Assembly (NCBI RefSeq): GCF_018918325.1
Contig: NZ_JAHLQH010000045.1
Coordinates: 1-64,000 of the forward strand
DNA length: 64,000 nt
DNA from: Clostridium sp. MSJ-8
GTDB lineage: Bacteria; Bacillota; Clostridia; Clostridiales; Clostridiaceae
Reading direction: 5' to 3'
Shown: in pieces, positions 55,117-64,000 of the stretch
Layout: the number at the start of each line of letters is the position of its first letter
Position numbering within the stretch: the stretch's first letter is position 1
Translations under genes and position numbers: made by a program
The notes under the pieces: generated by a model
What the model was told of the DNA's origin: nothing
Seen by the model: only the letters and a program-made list of their open reading frames with translations
The model's database searches: none

Positions 55117-56124
55117 TTGAAAAATAAAAAGAAAAAATTAAAGATATCAATATTTTTTTTAGTAGTATTTGTGGTAGTATCTACCATTACCTTTCCTTTG
55201 TATGTTTTCTATGGACCGTTTAAAGATGTTAGAGATATGGTAGTGGGGTTATCTATGTCTACGACACATTATCAGTTTGTTGCTAAGATGTTTTTTAGTG
55301 ATAAGGAAATAGAGAATATACTTAATAAGGCTAATAAACAAAATAATATAGAAAAAGATGCAAATATAAGTAAAACTGCTGTAGAAGCAATAGCACCGAT
55401 AGATATTGATGAAACAAATTCAGATATAGAGACTATAGAAATCAATACTAATAAATTTAATGGAATGGCAATTATCATAAAAGATTCTACTAGAGTTAAG
55501 ATAGGTTATTCTAAAAAATTAGGAGAAGTAGGGGAAACAGTATCAGCTATGGCTGATAGATATGGAGCAATAGCGGCAATAAATGGTGGTGGTTATAAGG
55601 ATATATCTAATGTAGGGTATTCTGGGGGAAATGGAGGGCTTCCAATAGGAATACTTATATCAGAAGGAAAAATATTATCACCTAATAAGAGTACAGATTA
55701 CTCTAAAGTTGAATCAGCTGTATTTGCTATAGATAATTCTGGAAAGGTGTTTGTAGGAGAAGCTTCAGCACAAGATTTAATAGATAAGGGATATATGGAA
55801 GCTATATCATTTTCACCTACATTAGTTGTTAATGGTAAACCTTATATATCAGAAACAACTTTACATGGAATAAATCCTAGAACTGCAATAGGACAGAGAG
55901 AAGACGGAAGTATAATAATGCTAGTTATAGATGGTAGACGTGGACTAAAATTTGGTGCTACATTAGAGCAAGTACAAGAAGTTATGTTAAGTCTAGGTGC
56001 AGTTAATGCTATGTGTTTAGATGGAGGTGGGTCTTCGGTTATGTATTATGATGGAGAAGTTATAAACACTCCTTCTAATTTAACAGGAGAGAGATGTGTT
56101 CCAGATATAATTTATGTGAAATAG
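55117..56124 (+). CDS. Phosphodiester glycosidase (NAGPA) family membrane-anchored protein
   Basis: 335 residues. Start TTG 55117 behind AGGAAGTAGG. One N-terminal membrane helix (about 8-30) and an extracellular NAGPA domain (about 125-335) with AAINGGGY, SPTLVVNGKP, NPRTAIGQREDG and the strongly conserved LDGGGSSVMYY. The family cleaves sugar phosphodiesters; in Firmicutes it acts on envelope polymers. It is followed 10 bases later by the next gene. Confidence 0.85.
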   Translation: MKNKKKKLKISIFFLVVFVVVSTITFPLYVFYGPFKDVRDMVVGLSMSTTHYQFVAKMFFSDKEIENILNKANKQNNIEKDANISKTAVEAIAPIDIDETNSDIETIEINTNKFNGMAIIIKDSTRVKIGYSKKLGEVGETVSAMADRYGAIAAINGGGYKDISNVGYSGGNGGLPIGILISEGKILSPNKSTDYSKVESAVFAIDNSGKVFVGEASAQDLIDKGYMEAISFSPTLVVNGKPYISETTLHGINPRTAIGQREDGSIIMLVIDGRRGLKFGATLEQVQEVMLSLGAVNAMCLDGGGSSVMYYDGEVINTPSNLTGERCVPDIIYVK

Positions 56125-56134
56125 CGGTGAAGAT

Positions 56135-57205
56135 ATGAAGAGAAGAAGTAAGATAATAATAGGAGTTATAGTTACTGTAATTGTATCTATAGCAGTACAA
56201 ACACTAGCATTAATATTTATTCAGAAATATTATATAGATAGTGATTTGGCAATAACATTTAATAATGTTACGGAAAAACCTAAAACGGAATCTAAGTATG
56301 AAGAAGATAAAGGTGTAGATATACCAGAGGAAGCTCAGAATGTAATGATATCTAATGATGGGAAATATATTTTATATGTATACAATGATCAAGCACATGT
56401 GGTTAATTATGATACTAGAGAAGATTCAATAATAGATTTTCAGTTAAGAGGTGAGAATACACTACTTACTTGGCATGATACTGAATCCAAGATAATAATA
56501 GCATCTACGGGGGAAGATAACATAGTGGGATTTAAGATGTATATATATGATCCTAAGAGTAAAGAAGTGAATGCTGCTTTAGATTATAATAATCAGCAGA
56601 GAACATATTATTTAAATAATATATATGAGAAAATAACGGATATTGCAATTAATAATTATAATACTATATTATATCTTAAAGTTCAGAATAAGCTTGCAGA
56701 TTGGATAAATAGATTAGATATATCAGGAGATACTTATGCATTATCACTAGGATGCAATAATATAGGTAATTATGTGATTATGAAGGAAAAAGATGAAGTG
56801 TGTTATGAAAATCTTGATGATAATTCTATATATTATACAGATTCAGGTGTGACTAAAAAGATATCAATAGATAGTGGATTAAAGATACTTGGAATGAAGA
56901 ATAATATCTTATATATAGCAAAAGAAGAGAATAATAAAATTTCTAAGATATATTATAAGAATTTAGACAATGAAGATATTGAGAATGACAATTGGAACAA
57001 AATGGATATTAATAGTTATACTGATAGAAATAATATTATGTTAAGTGAAGATGGAAATATATATTTAATAATAGATAATAAATTAAAGAATCTTATGGAT
57101 AATTCTGAAATAAACTATGAGAATGGAAAGATTATTAAGATATTAGACAATGAATTTTTTATAAGGATAGGAAATAAGATTAAGAAAATGAGTTTAACTA
57201 AATAA
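56135..57205 (+). CDS. Membrane-anchored protein with propeller-like repeats
   Basis: 356 residues. One N-terminal helix (about 6-28) and an extracellular part made of short beta repeats (NDGKYILYVYNDQAHVVNYD; EDGNIYLIIDNKLKNLMDNS), the look of a beta-propeller. Not assigned to a family. Probably co-transcribed with the NAGPA gene; an envelope-sensing or scaffold role is possible. Confidence 0.6.
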   Translation: MKRRSKIIIGVIVTVIVSIAVQTLALIFIQKYYIDSDLAITFNNVTEKPKTESKYEEDKGVDIPEEAQNVMISNDGKYILYVYNDQAHVVNYDTREDSIIDFQLRGENTLLTWHDTESKIIIASTGEDNIVGFKMYIYDPKSKEVNAALDYNNQQRTYYLNNIYEKITDIAINNYNTILYLKVQNKLADWINRLDISGDTYALSLGCNNIGNYVIMKEKDEVCYENLDDNSIYYTDSGVTKKISIDSGLKILGMKNNILYIAKEENNKISKIYYKNLDNEDIENDNWNKMDINSYTDRNNIMLSEDGNIYLIIDNKLKNLMDNSEINYENGKIIKILDNEFFIRIGNKIKKMSLTK

Positions 57206-57294
57206 TTATCTTGCATTTATGAAGGTATGAAAAATTAAAAGAATTATATAAATCAATTATATATATAATTAATAATAAAATAGTGGAGGGGACT

Positions 57295-58242
57295 ATGGGA
57301 GAATATAACCAAAAAGTAAATAACATAATTGTTGAAGTGAAGAAAGTTATAAAGGGGAAGGATATAGTAATAAGGAAGGTACTAACTAGTATACTAGCAC
57401 AAGGGAATATACTTATAGAAGATGTTCCAGGTGTGGGTAAGACAACATTGGCATTAGCTTTTTCAAGAGCTATGGCATTAGAATGCAGAAGAATGCAATT
57501 TACACCAGATGTTATGCCATCGGATATTACAGGATTTAGTATATACAATAAGAATATTCAGGATTTTGAATATAAGCAAGGAGCGATAATGACTAATCTA
57601 TTTCTTGCAGATGAAGTTAATAGAACATCTTCTAAAACTCAATCGGCATTATTAGAAGTTATGGAGGAAGGGAAAGTAACAGTAGATGGAATAACTAGAT
57701 GCGTACCTAAACCTTTTATAGTTATAGCTACGCAGAATCCAATAGGATCTGTAGGTACTCATATGTTACCAGAATCTCAACTAGATAGATTCATGATAAA
57801 GATAACTATAGGTTATCCTAATATTGAGAGTGAGATAAATATGTTAAAAGGTAAACAGAATAATGTTCCATTAGATAGTGTGCAAGAAGTTGTCAATAAA
57901 GAAGAAGTGTTAATTATGCAAGAACAAGTGGAAAATGTATTTGTTCATGACGACATATTTGACTACATAGCTAGACTTGTGTATGAAACTAGAAACAATC
58001 CTTTAATTGAACTGGGAATAAGCCCTAGAGGAACTGTAGCATTAACACAAATGGCAAAAGCATCTGCATTTATTGATGGTAGGGATTATGTAATACCTGA
58101 AGATATAATAGGATGCTTTGAAGATGTAGTGTCTCATAGAATAATATTAAGTTCAAATGCTAGGTTGAATAATTACACTATATCTGATGTTATATCAGAA
58201 GTAAGAAGTAAAGTAGCACAAGGCAAAAGGGTGAAGAGATGA
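57295..58242 (+). CDS. MoxR family AAA+ ATPase (second copy)
   Basis: 315 residues; ATG 57295 behind GTGGAGGGG (an in-frame GTG lies at 57283). Walker A EDVPGVGKTT, Walker B FLADEVNR, sensor IATQNP, PESQLDRFMIK. It overlaps the DUF58 gene by 4 bases. Paralogue of the protein at 30732-31685. Confidence 0.9.
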   Translation: MGEYNQKVNNIIVEVKKVIKGKDIVIRKVLTSILAQGNILIEDVPGVGKTTLALAFSRAMALECRRMQFTPDVMPSDITGFSIYNKNIQDFEYKQGAIMTNLFLADEVNRTSSKTQSALLEVMEEGKVTVDGITRCVPKPFIVIATQNPIGSVGTHMLPESQLDRFMIKITIGYPNIESEINMLKGKQNNVPLDSVQEVVNKEEVLIMQEQVENVFVHDDIFDYIARLVYETRNNPLIELGISPRGTVALTQMAKASAFIDGRDYVIPEDIIGCFEDVVSHRIILSSNARLNNYTISDVISEVRSKVAQGKRVKR

Positions 58243-59399
58243 TAATAAGTATAATATTATATTTATGTTTAGTGGTGGGAACTATAATATTTGCAGCTTT
58301 ATATAGATTTTATTTTCCAATAGTAATAATTTTATTAGAAATAATTCTGCCTATTGTACTATTTATAATTACAATGATATCTAGATTATTATTGGAAATA
58401 AGAATAAATAGTAAATTTAATACATTTAATAAAGGTTCAGAAGTTCCGATAGATATAGCTATAGATAATAAATCAATATTTCCTATATCTAAGATTAGGT
58501 TTAATGTTATTTGTAAGGATAGATATGGAAAACAGTCTGTAGTTAAGATAAAGACTTTGGCTAATAGTAGATCAATAACTAATATTACTTATAATATAGA
58601 TGTAAAGTATTGTGGAATTATAGATATAGCAATTGAAAAGGTTTATATATATGATTATTTATCCTTATTTAAAATTAGGAAAAAGATAAATAAAAGAGCT
58701 AGCATAATTATATTACCTAATGTTTACAATGTAGATAATGATATAGCTATATCTGAAGTAGAATGCGATGAAGGTACAAGATATTCAGAATATATTAGTG
58801 GAGAAGATAATTCAGAGATATTTGACATAAGAGATTATGTTCAAGGAGATAAGCTTAATAGAGTTCATTGGAAGCTTAGTAGTAAATATGACAATATGGT
58901 TGTAAAGGAATTTGGATATCCTTTATCAACAAGAATTGAATTATTACTAGAATTATATGTGGATAAGTCTAAAGAGTGGGAGAAGATAGTGGATGGGTTA
59001 ATAGAAACAGTAGCATCAGTATCAAGTTCTTTAATTCAAAAAGGTCATGAACATAATATAGTATGGTATCGAGAAGATATTAAAGAATTAGTTAGTGAAA
59101 GAATAACTTCATTTGAAGATTTTCATAGGACAATTAAAGATATATTAAATTGTAATTTATATTTAGATGCTCTTAAGGCATTATCGCTATATTCAGAGGG
59201 AACTATGCAACCAGAAGCAAGTGGAGGAATATATTTTACATCAGTATATAATGATGTTGATAGCAAAATAGGACTAAACACAATAGTTGTAACAGATATG
59301 GAATGTGATGAAATCAATGTTTCCTCTGCGAACGTTACTAGATGTAGCATTGTTAATGTAAATAATATTGAAGATGACATTAAAAAATTGATTATATAA
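58239..59399 (+). CDS. DUF58 domain protein (second copy)
   Basis: 386 residues. Two close N-terminal helices (about 3-50), a beta region, then the DUF58 signature FDIRDYVQGDKLNRVHWKLSSKYDNMVVKEF, quoted here only by its key residues D-x-R-x-Y, H-W-K and K-E-F. Partner of the MoxR ATPase before it and the transglutaminase after it. Confidence 0.87.
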   Translation: MIISIILYLCLVVGTIIFAALYRFYFPIVIILLEIILPIVLFIITMISRLLLEIRINSKFNTFNKGSEVPIDIAIDNKSIFPISKIRFNVICKDRYGKQSVVKIKTLANSRSITNITYNIDVKYCGIIDIAIEKVYIYDYLSLFKIRKKINKRASIIILPNVYNVDNDIAISEVECDEGTRYSEYISGEDNSEIFDIRDYVQGDKLNRVHWKLSSKYDNMVVKEFGYPLSTRIELLLELYVDKSKEWEKIVDGLIETVASVSSSLIQKGHEHNIVWYREDIKELVSERITSFEDFHRTIKDILNCNLYLDALKALSLYSEGTMQPEASGGIYFTSVYNDVDSKIGLNTIVVTDMECDEINVSSANVTRCSIVNVNNIEDDIKKLII

Positions 59400-59413
59400 A
59401 AAGGTATTGAATT

Positions 59414-62128
59414 ATGAAAATGAGAAAAAATAAAAATAATATGTATAATTACAAAATAAAAACAACTATATATAGTGAGGGAAAAGATAAAACTAATATA
59501 TTTGAGTATTTTATAATTCTTATAGGCGTTATGGCTACCATGTTAATTATAACTACCGCATTTAATTGGAACCATGTATATGAGAAATTAATAATAATAG
59601 AATCAATAATAGTTACATTAGTGATGTGTATATTGTTTAAACAGAAAAAGAAAGTAAATATAATAATAGCAATTGTAATATTTATTGTTGGAGTTATTAA
59701 TATACACAATATAGTCTATTCCTTTGTAAAAGTTTTTAATAATTATAAAAAGTATTGTGTAACAGAAGGAGTAATAGTTGTTGGAATATGCTCAATATTA
59801 TTAGCATTTTTTATTACCCTTATTGTTAAGAAGAAACCTAGCATAATATTAGCAATTATAGTTACATTACCATTTTTATTAATTGTAACTCTAAGTGGTA
59901 AACTTCCTTCTAATGTATCATTTGCTATGTTAATAGCTTTTTTATTATCTATATTGTTTATGAATGTCAAGAAGAAAAAGATGAATATTGACAGAGAAAC
60001 AGTTGAAAAGAGTAATGCAATTATAGGGATAACAGCTATTATGATAGCTTTCGCTATTATAATGGGAATATGTCATGTATTCACTAAAGAAGATTATGAT
60101 AGCCTTTGTAGAGATTTATTACCGGTTTATAACAATATAGATTGTTTTATGGAAGATATGTCTTTAGAGAATTTTAAGAATATATTTAAAAATAATATTG
60201 TAGCTACAGGAGGTGTAAGTGGAGGTGAATTGGGAAATGTATCAAAGTTAGAATATGATAATAGTACTGATCTTATAGTTAACTTACCTGTAGAAGAAAA
60301 TTTAAATAGAAATATATATTTAAAAGGATATGTAGGTGGAGAATATAATAGCAACTGTTGGAAGCAAGTTAATGATAATGACTATAAAGATCTTCAAAAA
60401 AAGTTAGATAATAAAGATATTAGTGGTATGGTACAGAATATTAGTTCAAGTGAGATAGCAGAAGTTAATGGTTCATTAAAAGGCACAAGTGAGAAGTTTA
60501 TTAACTATAAAGGAAAGATGCAAATAGAGAATATAGATGCAAACAAAGAATATGCATATCTTCCTTATGCTTCTATATATACTGATGATTTTATATATTC
60601 AAAAGATTTAGGGTGTAGTGCGAAAAATCAAGATAAATATTCAGTAGAATATTATAATTATGAAGAGGATATAGATACTATAGAGAATATTTTCTCAAGT
60701 AAGAGAGATAATGATATAAATAAGTTAGAAGCTATATATAGGAATTATGTATATGAAGTATATACTAAGTTACCAAGCAATAGTTTAAAAGATATAAAAC
60801 AAAAATATAAAGGATTATCAGAAAGGAATTCTTTAATCTCTTGTATAAATATTGCCAAAAAAGCTGTTTTAGAAGGAACAAAATATGACTTACAACCTGG
60901 AACATTACCTTGGGGAAAAGACTTTGTTGAGTATTTCTTGAATGAAAATAGAAAGGGATATTGCGTTCATTTTGCTAGTGCAGGAGCAGTGATACTAAGA
61001 GCTATGGGAGTACCTGCTAGATATGTAGAGGGATATGTTATATATCCTGAGGATTTTGAACTTGCATCATTTTATCTAAGTGCAGATCCTATAGAATATA
61101 ATATTTCTGATATATCTATATTAAATACTATGTCATTAGAAAAGCTTGATGAGGCATTTGTTGAAGACATTGATGAAAGAACTATAAATGAAACATATAG
61201 TACTATGTATAATATAAATGGTGAGATATATCAATTAATTATTGATCAAGTAGTGGGCATTTATGATGTGGATGATCAATACAAAAAAACTGGAGATAAT
61301 ACCTTTAGATTTATGAATGTTGATTATAAAATTGAAGATAACAAGGTAAAGAGAGTAGATGAAGTGGATTATGATTCTATATTTTCAGCAGGTAGTTCAA
61401 CAGCAGTTCAATCACAAGGTGCAAAAGTAAAATTAACAGATGCAAGAGCGCATGCTTGGGTAGAAGTGTATATAGATGGATATGGTTGGTATCCTGTAGA
61501 ATTTACGCCAAGTAATATGAACAGCGATTATGATGATTATGAATCTATGGAAGAAGAATTAAATATTGAAAGTGCAAGCAATTCAGGTGAAGAAAATTCT
61601 GTTAATCAAAATGAACCAAGCCAATCTAATACTACAGAAAGCACAAACCCAAAAGATATTAAGGTAGATGCTAATCAAGATAGTAGCATATTGACTACAA
61701 CTTTAAATATTTTAGTTATAATTGTTGCAACAATAATAGCTGTATTTATCTTAACTATAGTTATTAGTAGATGTATATTTAGTTATAAGAATAAAGTTAT
61801 GGAGAAGAGTTCTGACAGAAACAAATCTGCCATTTATTTTTACAACAAACTAATAAAATCAATAGAATTCTATTTAGGGGAGAGTATAGTTATAGAGTCA
61901 TACAAAGAATTTGCAGAAACAATAAATAATGAAATTAAATTTATTGATATAAAATGGTTTAATAGATTAACAGAATTATTCTTAAAGGCAAAATATAGTA
62001 ATAAACAAATATCTAAAGATGAATTAGAAGATTTAATAAAAGGAAGTTATAAAATAAGACAAATAATATATAATAACTTATCAAGGGTGAAATGCTTTAA
62101 TTACAAATATGTGAAAAAATGCATATAA
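59414..62128 (+). CDS. TgpA-type transmembrane transglutaminase-like protein
   Basis: 904 residues. Six helices lie between about 30 and 225, and an extracellular transglutaminase-like domain has Cys517 (GYCVHFASAG), His680 (AHAWVEV) and Glu696 (PVEFTP, where Asp is commoner). A helix lies near 760-790, followed by a cytosolic DUF4129 tail. Cys and His are about 163 residues apart, far more than the usual few dozen, owing to an inserted segment (about 555-670). With MoxR and DUF58 it forms a common envelope module of unknown substrate. RBS AAAGG. Confidence 0.87.
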   Translation: MKMRKNKNNMYNYKIKTTIYSEGKDKTNIFEYFIILIGVMATMLIITTAFNWNHVYEKLIIIESIIVTLVMCILFKQKKKVNIIIAIVIFIVGVINIHNIVYSFVKVFNNYKKYCVTEGVIVVGICSILLAFFITLIVKKKPSIILAIIVTLPFLLIVTLSGKLPSNVSFAMLIAFLLSILFMNVKKKKMNIDRETVEKSNAIIGITAIMIAFAIIMGICHVFTKEDYDSLCRDLLPVYNNIDCFMEDMSLENFKNIFKNNIVATGGVSGGELGNVSKLEYDNSTDLIVNLPVEENLNRNIYLKGYVGGEYNSNCWKQVNDNDYKDLQKKLDNKDISGMVQNISSSEIAEVNGSLKGTSEKFINYKGKMQIENIDANKEYAYLPYASIYTDDFIYSKDLGCSAKNQDKYSVEYYNYEEDIDTIENIFSSKRDNDINKLEAIYRNYVYEVYTKLPSNSLKDIKQKYKGLSERNSLISCINIAKKAVLEGTKYDLQPGTLPWGKDFVEYFLNENRKGYCVHFASAGAVILRAMGVPARYVEGYVIYPEDFELASFYLSADPIEYNISDISILNTMSLEKLDEAFVEDIDERTINETYSTMYNINGEIYQLIIDQVVGIYDVDDQYKKTGDNTFRFMNVDYKIEDNKVKRVDEVDYDSIFSAGSSTAVQSQGAKVKLTDARAHAWVEVYIDGYGWYPVEFTPSNMNSDYDDYESMEEELNIESASNSGEENSVNQNEPSQSNTTESTNPKDIKVDANQDSSILTTTLNILVIIVATIIAVFILTIVISRCIFSYKNKVMEKSSDRNKSAIYFYNKLIKSIEFYLGESIVIESYKEFAETINNEIKFIDIKWFNRLTELFLKAKYSNKQISKDELEDLIKGSYKIRQIIYNNLSRVKCFNYKYVKKCI

Positions 62129-62196
62129 ATCTCCTTTTTGGACTATTTTAAGATAAACATTTGTAGTATAATTTATAATAAGAAGGGGGAGTTTTG

Positions 62197-62640
62197 GTGT
62201 TCTATTTGACTAGTTTCTTTACTTTAAATATGATTAATGACGTAGATGATATACAATATTTAAAAATGACTAAAATATCTAAACATGATGTAAAAAAACT
62301 AATAGATTCTAGAGAAATAGTATCGCTTTGTGAAGATACTGAACGTATTGAAGCTGAAAAGAAATCTTTAGGTATAGAAGAAATAAAATATCAAGAAAAT
62401 CTTATAAAAATAAAACCAGAAGATTTACTAATTGTTCTACATCTTATGGAAGATAATGATATAGAATATATTAAGATAGAATTAAGTGCAGATTGGAAAG
62501 TGGATTATTATACTAGAAAAGGCTTATTATTAAAACACATAGATTTAGGAAACACTATATATGAAGAGGCGAAGAGAAAAGCGTTTTTAGCTGGTGTTGG
62601 AGTAGAGTATGACGTGTATGATATATATTATCAAAAATAA
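62197..62640 (+). CDS. Small protein resembling the B116/DUF1874 family
   Basis: 147 residues from GTG 62197 behind AAGGGGGAG; a TTG at 62194 is also possible. It begins VFYLTSFFTLNMI and continues VSLCEDTERIEAE, resembling the YLLNSF and SAIGHESTA blocks of DUF1874 proteins, some of which are viral ring nucleases. The key His of that motif is replaced by Asp here. The assignment is tentative and no cyclic-oligonucleotide system is present in the window. Confidence 0.45.
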   Translation: MFYLTSFFTLNMINDVDDIQYLKMTKISKHDVKKLIDSREIVSLCEDTERIEAEKKSLGIEEIKYQENLIKIKPEDLLIVLHLMEDNDIEYIKIELSADWKVDYYTRKGLLLKHIDLGNTIYEEAKRKAFLAGVGVEYDVYDIYYQK

Positions 62641-62763
62641 ATATTAATAATGGATTACAAATATAAACATTTGGTAAAAAAGTAGAAGTATATATTGAAA
62701 ATGTCTTCCCAAAATATTACAATAACCTAAAGAGATAAAATAGGGTATAAGGGAGAGGCTAAT

Positions 62764-63360
62764 ATGGTATATGAGAGTGTTGAAAAGAGTCCACAAACAA
62801 TAGAATATTTAAGAAAGATAAAGAGAGAAAACAGACGAAAATTTTTATTGAAAAATAGAAATAAATTCATTATAGTAGGTATAGTCATACTGTTATTTGT
62901 TTTATTTAATGTTATAAGAAGTATTTTTTTCTTCACTATAGACACTGTTAATTTAAGTGATATGAATGGAACATTTCAAATGGGTGATAGAATAAAAGTA
63001 GAGAAGAATTTTGGAGATATTGAAAGAGGAAAAGTATATAAGATAAATAAAGATGGTCAGATTATGTATCTTCGTTGCATAGGTGTAGGTGGAGATAATA
63101 TAATTGTTGAAAATGACAATGTATATGTAAATGGTATGTTGTTTAATGAAAAATATGTTTCATCAGAGATGACTTCAAAGGTAAATTTGAAAGTGGATAT
63201 ACCAGAAGGTGAATATTTCTTTATGGGTGATAATAGAAATAGTTCTTATGATAGTAGATATTGGGCAAGTAAGTCTATATCAGCAAATAACATAATAGGT
63301 GAAGTTACAGAGAAGGTTTCTCTTTTTGGACAAAATAAAAAGATAACATATTATAATTAA
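62764..63360 (+). CDS. Signal peptidase I-like protein lacking the Ser-Lys dyad
   Basis: 198 residues. A basic N-terminus, one membrane helix (about 36-58) and the S26 fold. Box E is intact (MGDNRNSSYDSRYW). Box B, normally SMxPTLxxGD, reads DMNGTFQMGD, so the nucleophile Ser is Asp. Box D, normally YVKRIIGLPGD, reads MYLRCIGVGGD, so the general-base Lys is Leu. A proteolytically inactive homologue is inferred. The reading frame is intact with a good RBS (AGGGAGAGG). Confidence 0.75.
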   Translation: MVYESVEKSPQTIEYLRKIKRENRRKFLLKNRNKFIIVGIVILLFVLFNVIRSIFFFTIDTVNLSDMNGTFQMGDRIKVEKNFGDIERGKVYKINKDGQIMYLRCIGVGGDNIIVENDNVYVNGMLFNEKYVSSEMTSKVNLKVDIPEGEYFFMGDNRNSSYDSRYWASKSISANNIIGEVTEKVSLFGQNKKITYYN

Positions 63361-63379
63361 AATATATTAGACTTATTGC

Positions 63380-63422
63380 AAAGGAGCCAAAATTACTAAA
63401 ATAGTAGTTTTAGCTCCTTTTT
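63380..63422 (+). terminator. Terminator
   Basis: AAAGGAGC and an AAAATTACTA segment pair with TAGTAGTTTT and GCTCCTTT, followed by T. Confidence 0.8.
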
Positions 63423-63461
63423 ACTTTATAAAAAACTATATAAAATAAGGAGGCTTTTTTT

Positions 63462-64000
63462 ATGAAGATATACAATACTGAAAAATCAAAAAAAATATAT
63501 AATGAAATGAAGGGATATTTAGTTGATGGAGTTGGTAGCTTTTTTCATATAAGTTCATATAGAGATTATCCTATTGTTATGACCCATGGAAAAGGTTCTA
63601 AGTTATATGATGTAGATGGAAATGAGTACATTGATTATATCCTTGGATTTGGGCCTATGTTACTTGGACATTGTAATTCAGCAATTAATTTAGCAGTAGA
63701 AAATCAATTGCATAAAGGAAGCCACTTTTCAGCACCTAATATTGAATTGGGAGAATTAGCAAAGAAGTTAACAGAAATTATACCATCTGCAGAAGCAGTT
63801 AGTTTTCAGAATTCTGGAACAGAAGTAGTTATGTATGCGTTACGTTTGGCAAGGGCATATACTGGTAAATATAAGATAATCAAATTTGAAGGTCAATATC
63901 ATGGATGGTCTGATGAAGAAAAGATAAGTATAGATGCAAAAAATATTGAGGAAATGGGACCAAGAGAGCATCCTAACAAAATTATTCATACAAAGGGTCA
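63462..64000 (+). CDS. Glutamate-1-semialdehyde-type aminotransferase, N-terminal part (runs off window)
   Basis: 179 codons visible and still open at base 64000. RBS AAGGAGG. It has LYDVDGNEYIDYILGFGPMLLGH (key part YDVDGNEYID), NSGTEVVMYALRLARA and FEGQYHGWSD, all typical of HemL-like class III enzymes. The PLP Lys lies beyond the window, so the exact substrate is open. Confidence 0.85.
   Translation, partial: MKIYNTEKSKKIYNEMKGYLVDGVGSFFHISSYRDYPIVMTHGKGSKLYDVDGNEYIDYILGFGPMLLGHCNSAINLAVENQLHKGSHFSAPNIELGELAKKLTEIIPSAEAVSFQNSGTEVVMYALRLARAYTGKYKIIKFEGQYHGWSDEEKISIDAKNIEEMGPREHPNKIIHTKG

Overview
The window is very AT-rich, with strong AGGAGG-type ribosome sites, AT-biased codon use and clostridial gene families (LytTR/AgrC-type signalling, CBM25 proteins, PucR, WYL, YhaM, MoxR/DUF58). 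It looks like chromosome of Clostridium sensu stricto or a close relative; the species cannot be named from this sequence alone. No rRNA, tRNA or CRISPR array was seen.

Layout. 1-1936: end of an IS66-family element (TnpB tail, TnpC broken by a 7-bp tandem duplication). 2378-11857: two tandem paralogous, very large secreted papain-like proteases with CBM25 starch-binding-type modules. 11928-13098: a decayed MATE efflux gene. 13166-14603: a FabH-like protein lacking two catalytic residues, then a small STAS-like protein. 14670-20503: a hypothetical gene, a LytTR response regulator, one complete and one degenerate AgrC-type kinase, and a NatAB-type ABC transporter with a 28-residue membrane peptide. 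21207-28270: an apparent RiPP (ribosomally made, modified peptide) locus with an SDR oxidoreductase, a SPASM/PqqD-domain protein without a radical-SAM cysteine motif, a methyltransferase, a class III aminotransferase, five short Cys-containing precursor peptides and an M50-type membrane protease. 28449-31685 (minus): MoxR, DUF58 and a DUF4129-like membrane protein. 31939-38839: PucR regulator, iron alcohol dehydrogenase, DMT exporter, polar amino-acid ABC transporter, cytidylate-kinase-like protein. 38840-39542: palindromic repeats (MITE-like). 39543-46142: P-type ATPase, MetY with a long structured leader, LysR regulator, MerR-methyltransferase fusion. 46295-51480: a Ro60 (TROVE)-RtcB-WYL-WYL RNA-repair operon preceded by two tandem structured RNA candidates. 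51695-54835: DUF2798-like peptide, YhaM, MarR, IlvC. 55117-63360: NAGPA-type protein, propeller-like protein, second MoxR/DUF58/transglutaminase operon, B116-like protein, signal-peptidase-like protein lacking its catalytic dyad. 63462 to the edge: start of a glutamate-1-semialdehyde-type aminotransferase.

How the parts may fit. The centrepiece is 15285-28270: a peptide-type two-component system, an ABC exporter, and a peptide-maturation operon whose long leader holds a perfect 9-bp direct repeat with 21-bp spacing, the geometry of LytTR binding sites. The modification chemistry is not evident from known RiPP classes: no CxxxCxxC radical-SAM enzyme, lanthionine synthetase or YcaO is present in the window. 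The second locus of note is the RNA-repair operon with its adjoining tandem RNA modules.
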